Part shown: positions 1 to 12,824 of the stretch, piece by piece
How the letters are laid out: each line of letters starts with the position of its first letter
Numbering within the stretch: the first letter of the stretch is position 1
From: Margaritifera margaritifera
Taxonomy: Eukaryota > Mollusca > Bivalvia > Unionida > Margaritiferidae
DNA: 64,000 bases
Direction: 5' to 3'
NCBI GenBank assembly: GCA_029931535.1
Contig: JAQPZY010001432.1
Coordinates: forward strand, 1,878,001-1,942,000
Notes under the pieces: generated by a model
Told to the model about the DNA's origin: nothing
The model's database searches: none
What the model saw: only the letters and a program-made list of their open reading frames with translations
Made by a program: the position numbers and the translations under genes

Positions 1-30
1 CCATAAAACACCAAATAAAACCAAACCAAC
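1..30 (+). mobile_element. 3' tail of a tRNA-type SINE (cut by window edge)
   Basis: The first 30 bases match the 3' tail of the SINE copies at 5512-5699 and 9740-9928 (shared CCATAAAACACCAAA followed by an AAACCAAACC-type end). Only the tail is in the window; the body would lie to the left, in plus orientation. Confidence 0.6.
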
Positions 31-1318
31 TTATTAACAGCCATTCCAAAATGATGATTGATTACAGCAAAGAAAGACAGTGTTAAGAGGAAGAATAGGA
101 ACAAGTCAAATTGATAAATATGTGGAATCACACCAATGACCAAATTAGGAACTTAACAATCATCACATGAGCAAAAGGTGTATAAGATTTTTGTTTCATA
201 TTTATTTTGGTGCTTATTTTTGCCACAAAAAATAGGAGTCTGGTGTGTGCTTATATTCACAATACACTTATTTTCACATACAGGGGAACCCCGCTATTAT
301 GCCCTTCATTATAACATGAATTCAAACATAACAGTCACATCATATCTCCTGAATTTTTTTCTTAGATGTCTTTTATTACCTGACACTATTCAAAACATCA
401 GCCAAGCTGACAAACAGATAAAAATAATCGTTAAATTTCAGAAACTTATAGCTTACAGAGCATAATTAATATTCTTACATAGCAATGATTAATTATCATT
501 GAGCATGGGGCTATCTGAATCCTGATTGTTATATAAATTGGCAGGTAGAATAATCATTACTATACATTTATTCTCCCCTCCCGCCAAAACTTGTACACAC
601 ATTCATCGAATTTTGTATCATTCTTGCCATACTGCAGTTTGGTACATAATGTGGTCAGCCCCTATATTTGCTTATCATGCCGATTTTACCGTGTCAGTCT
701 TACAACTGATACAAATATGAACTACAATATTTCTCAAAGATCAAACAGGAAAAATTACAAAGAAAGGAAAAGTTTAACTCGTTGCTATTTACAGTTAAAA
801 TTTTGAAGCAAAGTGAATTGAGACTTAGCTTTTAATAGCAATGACATTCATACAAATACCTGATGAGACTTTTTTGAAATCTATTGATCAAAAATTAGTC
901 AATGGTCCGATCTTCCCACCCCTTGAACTGGTACTTTATCCTATTTTTCCAAAAATATCTGTCCAGGAGTGGGAAGGTCAGAAGAAACTCGGACCAATCA
1001 GAAATGACCAATGGTGGTTGGCATAAAATCTTAATTCATACATTTTTCATTGGCATCTATTTTTATTTCTTAGAAAAGAGCATCTACAGCAGTACATACA
1101 TTTGTAGATTTTGGAAAGATCCTATTGTTTCTACAGAAGACTCATTGACCATTGCGTCTTTGAATTCACGATTTAAAACAACCATGAAATCCATTAAAAT
1201 TGGTACCCCACAACAAATTGTGAATTAACAGCATAAGTTTAACAAAATAAAATATAAAAAAATCAGAAGAAACTTATGCACAAATGGACTTAAATAAATG
1301 ATGCTCCATTCTAAATAG
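31..1318. other. AT-rich non-coding stretch, no gene seen
   Basis: Short open frames only, none with family motifs, codon bias or convincing splice sites. If STPG2 continues leftwards this is intron. No PG-P-G-x-Y codon pattern was found on the minus strand here. Confidence 0.5.
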
Positions 1319-1497
1319 TACCGTCTATACTCGCGTATAAGCTGGTTCCAAATCCAGATCAGGGTCTATGTTGTTTGTTCTACTGATTAGTCCTTACAAA
1401 CTGCACAGACCCAGATCTGCTGGCACATTGTGCTATGGCAGATCTGAGTCCCTGCAGTTTGCAGTTGGTATTGGCTTATACACGAGTACATACGGTA
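1319..1497 (-). mobile_element. Triple-hairpin MITE, copy 1 (hairpin B lost its left arm)
   Basis: Outer inverted ends TACCGTCTATACTCGCGTAT and ATACACGAGTACATACGGTA flank the element. The B half (CAGATCAGGGTCTATG) lacks its first arm, and the A half (AGACCCAGATCTGC ... GGCAGATCTGAGTCC) is complete. The order B then A is called minus here. The open frame across it is a by-product of the palindrome. Confidence 0.85.
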
Positions 1498-4400
1498 TAC
1501 ATTCTTCCAAGTTTTGCAATGAAAAGAGCATCTTTGCTAGGTTAGGGTCCTCAATCCATTTCATTTCACACTGACCCTTGGCATATGTAGTTAACTACAA
1601 CAGTATTTTGAATAAATGCCTTAAGGCAGATAAAAGAGTTACTCCCTGTAACAAGTGAAACCACTTGACTAATCAAACAGCTTATTACACATGTTTGGTA
1701 TTCAATACGGTGACTTCTATGATGCCCACATGCCTTGACTCAAAAGAAAAATCTTGTGTGTGAATGGTTCAATATTAGAGAAACTGACCTGCTGTTGTCT
1801 ATGGAGGTTGAAATTATTTGCATCATCTATACAGGTAAATGTAACAAGCAATCTGATTGGATCAGTTTCTTGTGATAGATGATGTTGCAGCTAGCTACAT
1901 ATACCACGGTTTGATGTGGAACAAAGTGGATTGATAACTCTTGGCTAGCAACATTGTAAAAAGAGATGATAAGAAATTTATTTTAAAAACCACAAAAATT
2001 ATTTTTTTAAACTCAAAATTATATTTTTAAAGTGACAGCATTTTTCCAATTATGAAAGTGCAATTAAAAAAAGACTCATTTTGTACATGCAGATATTTTT
2101 TAATTAGGAAATAATTAAGAAATAAGATGCATTGTCTTGTTTTGTTTTCTTTCATTTCAATAATAACATGGTAATTAATTTTGGAATAATGGTTGTTAAT
2201 GGCTCCCATCATAACTTAAAGCTGCTGAATTAAAAAGGAGATTTTTGTTATCCTCCTTTTTGAGGTCAGAAAGTTTTTGGCTAATCAGCCAAAAATCAGA
2301 TAATCATCCTTTTAAAACAGTCATTTTCTATGAAATTTGTTGATTCTATCTGTGATTCTGACAGTCCTGAATAGTTCTGTCAAATAAATCATGAAATGGA
2401 CAACACCAGTCCTGTCTAAGCAACCATCTCCTGAATTTTTTAATAAAACACCAAGACAGATTTATTAGATGACAAAGTCGATTACAGGTCTAGCAACAAA
2501 GCTCCCATATGATGTGTACTCCCATTGGTCCCTAGTCAAGAAATTAGCTTGCCAAATTACAAGGGCTGGTATTCGGTTGAGGTGTTTTATGGGCCTTTTG
2601 CACAAACCTATTACAAATATGAGCGAGGAAGATTTATGAAATTGCTTGAATTATGTGCTAGCAAACTTCTCATACTAGCCATGTACTCATTAAAAGGAGC
2701 ATTCTTTTTGCATGATGTATTTTGTCTAATTATTCTACTATGTAACCCTGATGAAGCTCCTGTATGAACACTGCAATACAGTCTTGTTTTGTTAATATGA
2801 CAAACTGCATTCCAATTTAAATTGTTGGATTAAGTCAACTCTGAGACAAACAAATAAGATTTTTAAACTATCTGCAATGAATCTGTTATAGGATGCAGAG
2901 ACCTCAGATGGTGAGCACCCATTTAGAGTTAGAGAAGTCCAAAGTTTACCCCCCCCCCACCCCCCAACCATCTGATAATTTTTTTCCCCTGTGACCAAAC
3001 ATGAATCACTTTCATCATGGTATTGTACGAAGGTAATATAATCAAATAGATGTGAGATGAATGAAAGTAGATTGTACTTCAGATCTCTCTATCAGTGGTG
3101 ATCATGATTGCAATGGAGGTTTATCATAGAGATCAAATGTATACCTGTATCAATGCAATGCAAAAGTCATTATGGTAAGAAACCAGTATCAATACTCAAA
3201 GAAACAACTGATCTGATTGCATTGGTTTAATAGGAAACACTTTTGACTTTGTGGGGTTGCTAAGTCATACATGTGATTCTACCGGTGGTAGGCCAGAAAT
3301 ACCGTTTTAAAGGACGTCTACCGCACATACTGTTTAATAGTTAAAATCTACCGCTTTTGAAAATTAAAAGAATTTTTTAAAAATTTCAATAAAAATATCC
3401 AAAAACTGTATTTTTACACATTCTGTCAACAAATTAGAGAAACCAGCCAGAACCAGTCTACTGGCGACCAGAAATATTCCACAGTACAATGACTGGTGCG
3501 ATGATGCATTGCAGAGTAACAGGATTAGAATTGTTAAAGAACAGCTGTGTACACAGCAAGCTGCTAATTGATTACCTTATTGTTGGAATTTGAGGAATTT
3601 AAGGCCAAATGCGGGATGTTTTTTTGAGGTGTTATAAGTAATAAAGGGATAAAAGCTGGTCCATGATGTCTTCTGAGACTTTGATGAAAATTGGCTGACC
3701 CTTGGTTGTTGTATTTTACTGCCTTCCAGCATCTTAGAATGCCATTTAGTTTAGTATGTCCATTTTTGGAGTTACATATTCCAGTTCCTTTATGAATATC
3801 TCCTCCAAAAATCTCCAATAATAGTGTCATTCCAGTGGCAAGTGGCATTTGTAAGTGCAAATCACAGCCCAGCTGCCATAACACTTTTGATTGTTACTAA
3901 GTTGTTGCCAAATAACAATCGAACAACTCGGGTGTTCCCCTTATGTTGCTACAATCAAATATTTCTTCTCAATCTCTATGTACGACCAATGTATCTCAAT
4001 GGAATAAATACCGGTCTTTTGCCATTTAATGGCAGATGATTCTGACTGACAGGGGGTTTAGGAATGATGCTCCAAAAGAATTTGTATTACTACAATAATC
4101 TACATATATTTCATCATGATACAGTGCTATTTAACTGATTTTGCACTTCTATATAATTTTTATTACTTAGGTTCATAAACCTTTATGAAATTTTTCCATA
4201 TTTCACTCATGTAATAACACCATGTGATATCAGAAATAACATCATATAGGATGAAGGCATCATGTCCAAAATACCTGAATCTACATGAAACTAACATCAC
4301 TATGCTACATGTATTTGGTGGTTTTACTGTATACATGTATCATTTTATACACTGAAGTGTGAAATATAGAAAATTATTGCTGAAATATTTTCATATTTAT

Positions 4401-4800
4401 TCATTCCTATATTTTATATATACTTATACTTTCACATGTGAAAATATACGATTTCCGATTGTGCCATGTGATGCTCGATTATGTCCACCTACAGAAGTTA
4501 TACTTACAGCAAGAAAAACATGCATTTTGTGAGCAGGAGAAATAACTGGCTGGAAACTGCATTACTTTTTGGGCATGGAAATTGTCAGAGATATCTGACT
4601 CGCCATTGTTTGCTTTCTATGAAGTTATAACCCTGTACTATCTGTCAACAATGTTAAAATCCCAGTGTGCTTGCTTTGTGATCAGATAGGGTAAAATAAT
4701 TTACATAATGTAAACAATTTAATATTTTATTGCACCAGATCAAGTCATCCCAAACCGACCATTCTCTTAAATAACTGACATTTTATGATCAACTTATAAG
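1498..4800. other. Non-coding stretch with small hairpins and homopolymers
   Basis: No gene is recognised. There is a C-tract at about 2950-2966 and two small perfect stem-loops at 2232-2261 and 2274-2295. Open frames at 2525-2767, 3564-3884 and 3824-4039 have no recognisable domain. This probably lies in the STPG2 3' intron. Confidence 0.5.
2232..2295. repeat. Two adjacent perfect stem-loops
   Basis: AAAAAGGAG (2232-2240) pairs with CTCCTTTTT (2253-2261). Directly after it, TTTTTGGCT pairs with AGCCAAAAA around an AATC loop (2274-2295). This could be the core of an old palindromic element; no surrounding gene gives it a function. Confidence 0.6.
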
Positions 4801-5022
4801 TACTGTATATACTCGCGTATAAGCCAATACCAACTGCAAACAGCATAGACCCAGATCGGCCATCAAATAATGTGCCGACAGATCTGGGTCTATGCAGTTT
4901 GTAAGGAGTAATCAGTAGAACAAACAACATAGACCCTGATCTGCTCGTGCATTATGCAATGGCAGATCAGGGTCTATGTTGTTTGCATTTGGATCTAGAT
5001 CATACATGAGTATATACAGTAC
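4801..5022 (+). mobile_element. Triple-hairpin MITE, copy 2 (complete)
   Basis: Ends TACTGTATATACTCGCGTAT and GAGTATATACAGTA are inverted. Hairpin A (AGACCCAGATC ... AGATCTGGGTCTATGCAGTT) comes first, then the linker with AATCAGTAGAACAAACAAC, then hairpin B (AGACCCTGATCTGC ... GGCAGATCAGGGTCTATG). Orientation A then B. Confidence 0.92.
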
Positions 5023-5124
5023 AATTAAAACTGAGGTGAACTTAGGAAAGGGAGGGGGTGCTCAATAGTAATTTTAATCTTAAACTTTTGATTCAGGAGC
5101 CAGTTTGGTGTATAATAAAAAGAC

Positions 5125-5278
5125 AATTTTCTTTTCCTGCATAAAATAATGGATATATTTCATATTATTGAAAAACATGGAATATTTTAACTCATGGCTT
5201 TGCCACTTAAAAATATCCTGTTGTTTTTTGTACAACAGGATGAAATATATCCGGTATTAACATAGGAAAAAGAAAATA
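5125..5278. mobile_element. Short palindromic element, MITE-like
   Basis: An arm near 5125-5161 (TTTTCTTTTCCTGCATAAAA and GGATATATTTC) is repeated inverted at 5243-5278 (GAAATATATCC ... AGGAAAAAGAAAATA). The interior carries a smaller stem, ATCCTGTTG ... CAACAGGAT, at 5215-5241. No coding content. The family is unknown. Confidence 0.55.
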
Positions 5279-5511
5279 TCCTCTAGGTATTTTTCATCAG
5301 GTAATAAATTAGAATCTTCCATTTGTGCTCATTTCAGATGAAATTTATAAAACTCGAGGCTTGCAAAAGACAGAAACTATTCATCCTGTTTCATAAAATG
5401 TATGTCAAATGAGCACTTATGCAAAATTGTCTATATATTTTTTTCCTTCTCGAATTCTTTTTTCTTTCTTCTCTACTATTTGCATGTTGTAAGAGGCATC
5501 TAATGGTTGCA

Positions 5512-5699
5512 GGAGCTGTGGTGGGGTTCATAGATTAACATGCCAGACTTGCAACCAAAAGGGTGCTGATTTGAATCCTACCGTCAGATCAGCCCAGGTC
5601 TGCTACCATAGCACGTCCTTAGGCATGGTATTTTACTCTAACTGCCTCGGCACTAAAAAACCTATTTGTGTTGCTGTGGTGTAAAACACCACACCAAAC
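5512..5699 (+). mobile_element. tRNA-derived SINE, diverged copy
   Basis: It aligns over its whole length with the reverse complement of 9740-9928. The head is GGAGCTGTGG, the decayed B box is GATTTGAATCC, the central part reads CACGTCCTTAGGC, and the tail ends AAAACACCACACCAAAC. The A and B box positions indicate origin from a tRNA-like pol III transcript. Confidence 0.75.
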
Positions 5700-5984
5700 A
5701 ATCTATATTTTTGATTCTGTATCAAATCTGAACATTCAACACCACACTCATACTTGGACAAAGGGAAATAACTCAAACATTAACAATTATTATTAAGATG
5801 AAGATATACTTGCGTGAAATATGTATTCTTTTCAAATCAATTCATTGATATGAAAACTTGTGGAAGATTCAAGATATGTAAGCAAAAATTGACACCTGAT
5901 AAAAAGAAAACAGTGTGACTATTGTGTTTTGCCTTTTTTGCAATAGGGCCAGAAAAAAAAATGAAGAAACAATTACCTAATTAC

Positions 5985-6221
5985 CTTTTTCTCTTCCTCT
6001 TTGATAATAGCATCATTGTACCGTGGGATGTGAGACTCAAAGCGTGGTTGCTCAAAGTCTTTCATTATATTCAAATTTTCTGCTCGTGTTCGGAAGTCGA
6101 TATAAGGTTCATATTCTCCTGGACCAGGTCCTACTTTCCCAGTAATCTCGGGGCGCCTGGCAGTGTACTTTCCAAAATGGACACCTTTATACGTCTTGGT
6201 TGACTTGAAGTCTTGTGGCTC
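5985..6221 (-). CDS. STPG2: STPG2 coding exon 5 of those in the window
   Basis: This 237-bp exon encodes 79 residues in phase 0/0, with acceptor TGTTTGTAG and donor AAG|GTAATT. It contains the fourth PG-rich repeat (K-V-GPGPGEYEPYIDFR) and ends YNDAIIKEEEKK. In the family this acidic-basic segment is followed by another PG-P-G repeat, which is not present down to position 1. The next exon should therefore be left of the window. The short KGVHFGKYTARR segment just before the repeat also matches the STPG2 family. The protein is expected in sperm flagella or cilia. Confidence 0.93.
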
Positions 6222-6518
6222 CTACAAACAAATGTGAAAAAAAATGGAAAATACAGTTGATGGATGATTACAATTATACCTCTCTGTAAAAGTCACCCAT
6301 GGGGTTAGCAAAAACTGACCAATGACCTTAGGATACTCTCAAACCCACAACCCCTATTTTGGACTAAAAAAGAATAGGAAAATTATTGTAATTTGTTTGG
6401 AGTTAGAAAGAGTCTCTAATTGTAAAAATGTTATTGCAGAAACTTGAGCATTTATTTAGACTTGAGAAAAATTCAAAGTAGCTAGGGTTCAGAATTATTA
6501 AGTTTAACTTTATAAACA

Positions 6519-7290
6519 GAGACACCTGTCATAATAGATACCTCAAAGTACAGGACATCTACAGTGACACCTGTCATAATAGATACCTCTAAATACAGGA
6601 AATCTACAGTGACACCTGTCATAATTGATACCTCTAAATACAGGACATCTACAGTGACACCTATCACAATAGATACCTCTAAATACAGGAAATCTACAGT
6701 GACATCTGTCATAATAGATACCTCTAAATACAGGAAATCTACAGTGACATCTGTCATAATAGATACCTCTAAATACAGGACATCTATAGTGACACCTGTC
6801 ATAATTGATACCTCAAAGTACAGGACATCTACAGTGACACCTATCACAATAGATACCTCTAAATACAGGAAAACTACAGTGACACCTGTCATAATAGATA
6901 CCTCTAAATACAGGAAATCAACAGTGACACCTGTCATAATAGATACCTCTAAATACAGGAAATCTACAGTGACACCTGTCACAACAGATACCTCTAAATA
7001 CAGGAAATCTACAGTGACACCTGTCATAATAGATACCTCTAAATACAGGAAATCAACAGTGACACCTGTCATAATAGATACCTCTAAATACAGGAAATCT
7101 ACAGTGACACCTGTCACAATAGATACCTCTAAATACAGGAAATCTACAGTGACACCTGTCATAATAGATACCTCTAAATATAGGACATCTAGAGTGACAC
7201 CTGTCATAATAGATACCTCAAAGTACAGGACATCTACAGTCACACCTGTTATAATAGATACTTCTACATACAGGACATCTGCTCATAAAG
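6519..7290. repeat. 45-bp minisatellite, about 17 units
   Basis: The unit reads GACACCTGTCATAATAGATA followed by CCTCTAAATACAGGAAATCT and ACAGT. It is well conserved, with a few alternating variants (CTATCACAATAG, CTCAAAGTACAGGAC). Because 45 is divisible by three and the unit has no stop in some frames, roughly 250-codon open frames exist on both strands. These are treated as artefacts, since there is no start context, splice site or non-repetitive coding flank. Confidence 0.95.
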
Positions 7291-7909
7291 GAGGACATTA
7301 ATACCTTTACCTAATTTTACTTACATACTGAACATCTATAAGGACACCTGTTGACAAGGACAACATTTTAAAATCCATTAAGTATTCTTTATAGTCAGGA
7401 CGGTTGTGCCATCAAACTGCACCATTGTGCATGTTATTATGGTATAATCAAACTGTTTTAAGCTGCCATACTCCACAAATATCTGTAGGTTGTTTTAAAT
7501 TTATGTATAACTGTATCAATTATTTTCTGTGTGATTGGACACTCCATACATCAAATCAAACATCAAAACTTAACAATATCCTCCTTACACTTGCTATCAT
7601 TTGTTACCACTAATGATTTAGAGAACCTGCTGTGTCCTCTTGCTTCACGAGTCTAATTTGATGGTGGTTTGTGGTACCAGTATCCATTTTAAAAAATCAT
7701 ATCAAATGGTAATTTCGTTATAATGAAGAAGACAATTTCTGCATTAATTCAAAACACTCAGACATGTACAGATTATATTAAGTTTAGCAATATGTCAAAT
7801 GATTTAGGTTTTGCTCTAGAGTTTGGGGCACTGCTGAAAGAGGGCAATGTATAAGGTATAAAGCTGTTTGTGCAACAACTCCCCAAAAATAAAGAAAGTT
7901 AACATACAC

Positions 7910-8460
7910 CTATATGTATTTTGCCTACAGTTGTTCTGGAGAAGAAGTTGATAATAGGTTTTCTACCCAGTTACTAAAGAAGCCACACTGTTGCTAGGAG
8001 AACCACCCTGGACTAATTTTTAATACAGCATGTCCTAATAAACATTCCTACCAAGCTTGATTGAAATTGGCTCAGTCATTATAAAGAAGCTGAAAATAGG
8101 TTTTCAATCTTGTTGCTAAGGAAGCCACACTGTTGCTAGGGGATCCAACCCAGGCATAATTTTGAGAGAGTATGTGCTATTGAACATACCTATCAAGTTT
8201 GATCAAAATTGGCTCAGACATTCTGGGGATGAAGTTGAAAATAGCTTTTCCATATGGTTGCTATGGAAGCCATACCATTGCTAAGGAAGCCACCCCAGAA
8301 AATGTTTTGAAAAAGCATGTCCCAAGAAGCATTTTTACCAAGTTAAATCTAAATTGGCTCAGCCATTCTAGAAAAGAGGTCAAAAATAGGTTTTCCAATC
8401 AACTGCTATGGAAACCACACCATGACTGGGGGAGCCACCCCAAATGCAATTCTCACTTTT
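7910..8460. repeat. Degenerate tandem array A (about 110-120 bp units)
   Basis: About five diverged units share GCTAAGGAAGCCACAC, ACCAAGTTTGATCAAAATTG and GGCTCAGCCATTCTGGAG-type blocks. Units drift strongly in sequence and length, which indicates an old array without recent homogenisation. The open frame at 8199-8522 lies inside it and has no recognisable domain. Confidence 0.75.
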
Positions 8461-9314
8461 TTAAAATTTATCTCTCAAGTTCAGAAACTAAAAATAGCCA
8501 CAAGAAGCTAGCAATCTTCTGAGAGATACACATTAAAAGTAAAACCCAGCTGTGTACTCCTGAACCCAAATCAACCTCTATCATTCAGATATCACAATAA
8601 AGAAAATTGTACATTCTTTACACTTTCCCTACAATATACACATTCCTTTTTTTATAACAGGGATTAGCAGTGGGGAAAATCTGGGGTATACCTTTTCTTT
8701 AAATTTTTAATCCCATGCAAAAGTGCAAGTTGCTCATATGTTTAAACCAAATTGCTAATGACGAATTTTGATAACAAAGGATTGTTTGACTCCTAAGAGA
8801 CATCAGCGTTTGAATACATTTCCAGGATTTTAACAAAAAATGAAATAGTTTTATTGGATTATTTGTGGATTATTAATGTGAATTTGTCAGTGACACTTGC
8901 TTCTTGTGAACAAAAATGTCTACTCCCCTAATCAACTGATACAATAATCTTAAACTTCATAAAAATGAATTATGATAACTGTCAATTCAAAACACTAAAA
9001 CTGAAAATCAATTTTAAATCCCCATTAGGTTGATTATTACAGACTCAATTTTAGTTGCCCCTTTCTCAATTCCATGCTGTTAAGGGACAATTTGGTCTGC
9101 ATATATACCAGGACAAATCTGACATTATGCATCATTTTCCATTTAAACTATTAAAAATCTTGATTCATGAATTAGAATATAATCCTGTGGTTTTAAAGTT
9201 TAACTAGCTAATTTTATTAATTAGATTTATGAGAGAAGTGCAGTACCCCCTTCACTATAACACTGTTCATGTAAGCCATAAAAGCCATACCTTATAGGTG
9301 AGGTTACCTTATAT
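8461..9314. other. AT-rich non-coding stretch
   Basis: No genes or clear repeats. The block at about 8660-8745 (GGGAAAATCTGGGGTATACC ...) is loosely similar to sequence near 34455-34530, which suggests an old shared repeat fragment. Confidence 0.4.
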
Positions 9315-9490
9315 TGAGGTATTTTATACATAATATTACAACTCAATAATGAAATGGGATCCATGATCATTCTCACCTTTAAAAATGGTCATGCTTTTAC
9401 TGAGGTATTTTATACATAATATTACAATTCAATAATGAAATGGAATCCATGATCATTCTCACCTTTTAAACGGGTCATGCTTTTACTGAG
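9315..9490. repeat. 86-bp direct duplication with a partial third copy
   Basis: TGAGGTATTTTATACATAAT starts at 9315 and again at 9401. Both copies run through CCATGATCATTCTCACCTTT and GGTCATGCTTTTAC. A third copy begins at 9487 (TGAGGTGCC) and breaks off. The copies are nearly identical, so the duplication is recent. Confidence 0.85.
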
Positions 9491-9739
9491 GTGCCTTATT
9501 GGGAGGGAGTACTGTATAATTTTAAGTAGTATTTAGTGTAAAGACCAGGATAGGCCAAGGGCCACTTCAGATCTGTGTAAAGCTTCGTCTACTGTTTAAG
9601 CATGTATGAACACATCTGGATATTTACTACTTAACTACAGTGATCTCTTAATCATCAGCAAAAGCCCATACTAACAGCAACAAAAAAACTACGTCCCTAA
9701 TCCTTTCATTCTACAAATTGGCTATGAAAGAAGAACTGT

Positions 9740-9928
9740 TTGGTTTGGTTTGGTGTTTTATGGCACAGTAATACAAATAGGTTATTTAGTGCTGCGGCAT
9801 TTGGAGTAAAGTGCCCTGCCCAAGGACACACTATGGTAGTTGATCTGGGGTGATCAGATGGTAGGATTCGAACCCACACCCTTTCGGTTGTGAGTCTGGC
9901 ATGCTGACCACTGAGTCACCATGGCTCC
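9740..9928 (-). mobile_element. tRNA-derived SINE, best copy
   Basis: On the minus strand it starts GGAGCCATGG and has an A-box-like TGACTCAGTGGTC and a B box GGTTCGAATCC (9864-9874). The middle reads TGTGTCCTTGGGCAGGGCAC, and it ends in AAAACACCAAACCAAACC. The CCTTGGGCAGGGCAC core resembles the conserved central domain recalled for Meta/Nin-type SINEs of invertebrates; that family placement is inference. It carries no coding sequence and would depend on a LINE for movement. Confidence 0.82.
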
Positions 9929-9974
9929 TATAAGAAGAACTGTCTTGCATCAGTTCTGTTACATGTGTAAAAGG

Positions 9975-10027
<53 letters not shown>
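9975..10027. repeat. (ATT)n microsatellite
   Basis: About 17 uninterrupted ATT triplets. Confidence 0.99.
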
Positions 10028-11110
10028 GTTATGTTGCATCTACATCTCAACATTGTCAAAAAATATTTGTACCATGGACAGGCATTGATGGTATTATTTT
10101 TCCTGAATTTGTTTTCAAAATTAAAATATATTGGCATTGTTTATTCTGAGAACTATAATTATCAAAAGCATTTTTCAATCAAAAATATGAAATTTTCTCA
10201 TTGAGGAAAAATGACAGGGTTCCTTCAGTTAGAATAATAACTCTCAAGTTACAGGATTTCCATCTGGGTGCATTCAATAGAAAGGGTTATCAATATTTTA
10301 ACAGATTTAGATTGAATACACATTATTCTTGGTCCCTAACTAATGCCTTGCATAATTTACCTAAATAAAATATCTTTTTCCATTATTATGCTAATTTGAT
10401 AGGTTCTGTCACACAGTGAGACAATTTATGACTCTTCAGCATTAAATATTATCAATAATTGCATGGGCATACGGAACTTCCTTACAAATGGATACAAAGT
10501 TGTATACAAACAGCAATGAAAGGTAAAACAAAGTATTTTATCCAGTAAACATGTAGATGAATGGGAGAATAGCCAAACTATTGACCTTAACTCCATGATA
10601 TAATATGTAAATATGTTTTACTTCATTGTACCTTCTCTTAGCAATTTCTTCATGTAATATAATCAGTGAATGATAATCAAATCAGTTAAAAGTACATGTA
10701 CAGTGCATATCCACAGAAAATTATTTCAGTCAACATCTATCCAATATGGTCAAGATCAATGATTATTTTAAAGACACAGTGATAGCGAATATTTTGTTAA
10801 TTTAATGTCTTAAAACAAGACACCATCACTCATTGTATTTGCAAAGTTTTAAGCCATATATTCAACTTTCACAATGACATTTTTTTGTGATCAAACATTG
10901 GCATCAATGGAGTATTTAATTTAAAATTGTATTTCAAAATCAATCCCAGTGTACAAAAGTTATTTTCTAATCAGTTTTAACAGAAAATGGGGGCTGATCA
11001 CTAAGCACAGCTTTGATTATCTGATAGTGGAATCCTTTTTGTGCACACAAATATAAGATTTGTCCTCAGTGATCATTTCATTTTTCATCTAATAGCATTT
11101 TTACTTATGC

Positions 11111-11801
11111 ACATAGTAGTTTTTATGGTTCGGTCAATGTCAAACACAGTAGTTTTTATGGTACAGTCAATGTCAAACACAGTAGTTTATATGGTACAGT
11201 CAATGTCAAAAACACAGTAGTTTTTATGGTATGGTCAATGTCAAACATAGTAGTTTTTATGGTATGGTCAATGTCAAACATAGTAGTTTTATGGTATGGT
11301 CAATGTCAAACATAGTAGTTTTATGGTATGGTCAATGTCAAACATAGTAGTTTTTATGGTATGGTCAAACACAGCAGTTTTTATGGTACAGTCAATGTCA
11401 AACACAGTAGTTTATATGGTACGGTCAATGTCAAACACAGTAGTTTATATGGAACAGTCAATGTCAAACATAGTAGTTTTTATGGCATGGTCAATGTCAA
11501 ACACAGTAGTTTTTATGGTACGGTCAATGTCAAACACAGTAGTTTTTATGGTATGGTCAATGTCAAACACAGTAGTTTTTATAGTATGGTCGATGTCAAA
11601 CATTGTAGTTTTTATAGTATGGTCAATGTCAAACACAGTAGTTTTTATGGTATGGTCAATGTCAAACATAGTAGTTTTTATGGTATGGTCAATGTCAAAC
11701 ATAGTGGTTTTTATGGTATGGTCAATGTTAAACATAGTAGTTTTTATGGTATGGTCAATGTCAAACACAGTAGTTTTTATGGTATGGTCAATGTCAAACA
11801 T
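11111..11801. repeat. 33-bp minisatellite, about 21 units
   Basis: The unit reads TAGTTTTTATGGTATGGTCA followed by ATGTCAAACACAG, with common GTACGGTC and ACATAG variants. One or two units have four rather than five T's, which shifts the frame. Three overlapping open frames (two plus, one minus) are generated by the divisible-by-three period and are not considered genes. Confidence 0.95.
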
Positions 11802-12824
11802 ATGATATGGTGAATAGTATCGTAACTTCTACTAATGACCAAATTATATGACTGACATTGACCATACCACAAAAAATTACCATGTGCATTAAAGAAAAGC
11901 TTGGAATATTGAAAATCAAATGATTTCTGAAAACAATTCTTATATCCAAGTATGGTACATGAAGAGATCTGACTGTCATACAGTCAGTGATTCATTTATA
12001 AGTAAGCTCTTGTTTTGTGGTAAAGCCAACAAGAAGGTAATTTGTACCGTGGAATTGATTCTGAAATAAATTTTTACATGAAATGCTCAATTAAATGCTA
12101 AGTTGGACTACAGAGAGATACGATTCTCAAAATTGGATGTTTGGCTAAAAACTTTGCAAACACAGTGTATAATGATGCATTGTTTAAAGACAGTAAATCT
12201 ACAAAATAATGATTACCGGTTCATCATGTCTTTAAAAGCCACAATCAATGCTGACCCTATCAGCTGTGACACAATCAATGCTGACCATATCAGCTGTGAA
12301 ATGATAATCTGCAGCTGTATGATGTGAATGGTTCTCTATTAAAAATCTGTTTCTCTTTGATTTGTAACAAAGTAATGTAAAGTAATAAAGCCATCTGGAA
12401 ACACGATTCACAGTTTGTATTAAAACTTAAAGTGTTGCCAAATGTCTTTTAAAAAAATTGATTCTTTAAGTATCATATATAACATCTAGTGCAACATTTC
12501 TTCCCTTCACACCTTTCTGTACACCAGAAAAACAAACAAAAGGACTGCTTTTGTTTGAAATCATATTAAAATAAAAGCCGAAAATCAACCTTAAATGTTT
12601 TCCTTTTTCTGATTTGAGAACTGAATCTACAAAGAGGATGAATATTAAACAGCTGTTGGAATATTTCAAGATGCTTGTCAATTAATTTGATTTCTTTATT
12701 AAGTCTAATGTCATTTCTGTCATTTTAAGTCATTAGATTCAAATTTAGGTTCAGAAATCATCAAATATCTATAAAGAAATACAAATTTTGGGTTATACTT
12801 TCTTCAAAACAAGATTTCTCATTA

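Noticed and set aside
6482..7301. Open frames of 245-253 codons on both strands
   Set aside because: They are produced by the 45-bp minisatellite; no non-repetitive coding sequence or splice sites.
11296..11813. Three overlapping open frames (118-169 codons)
   Set aside because: By-product of the 33-bp tandem array.
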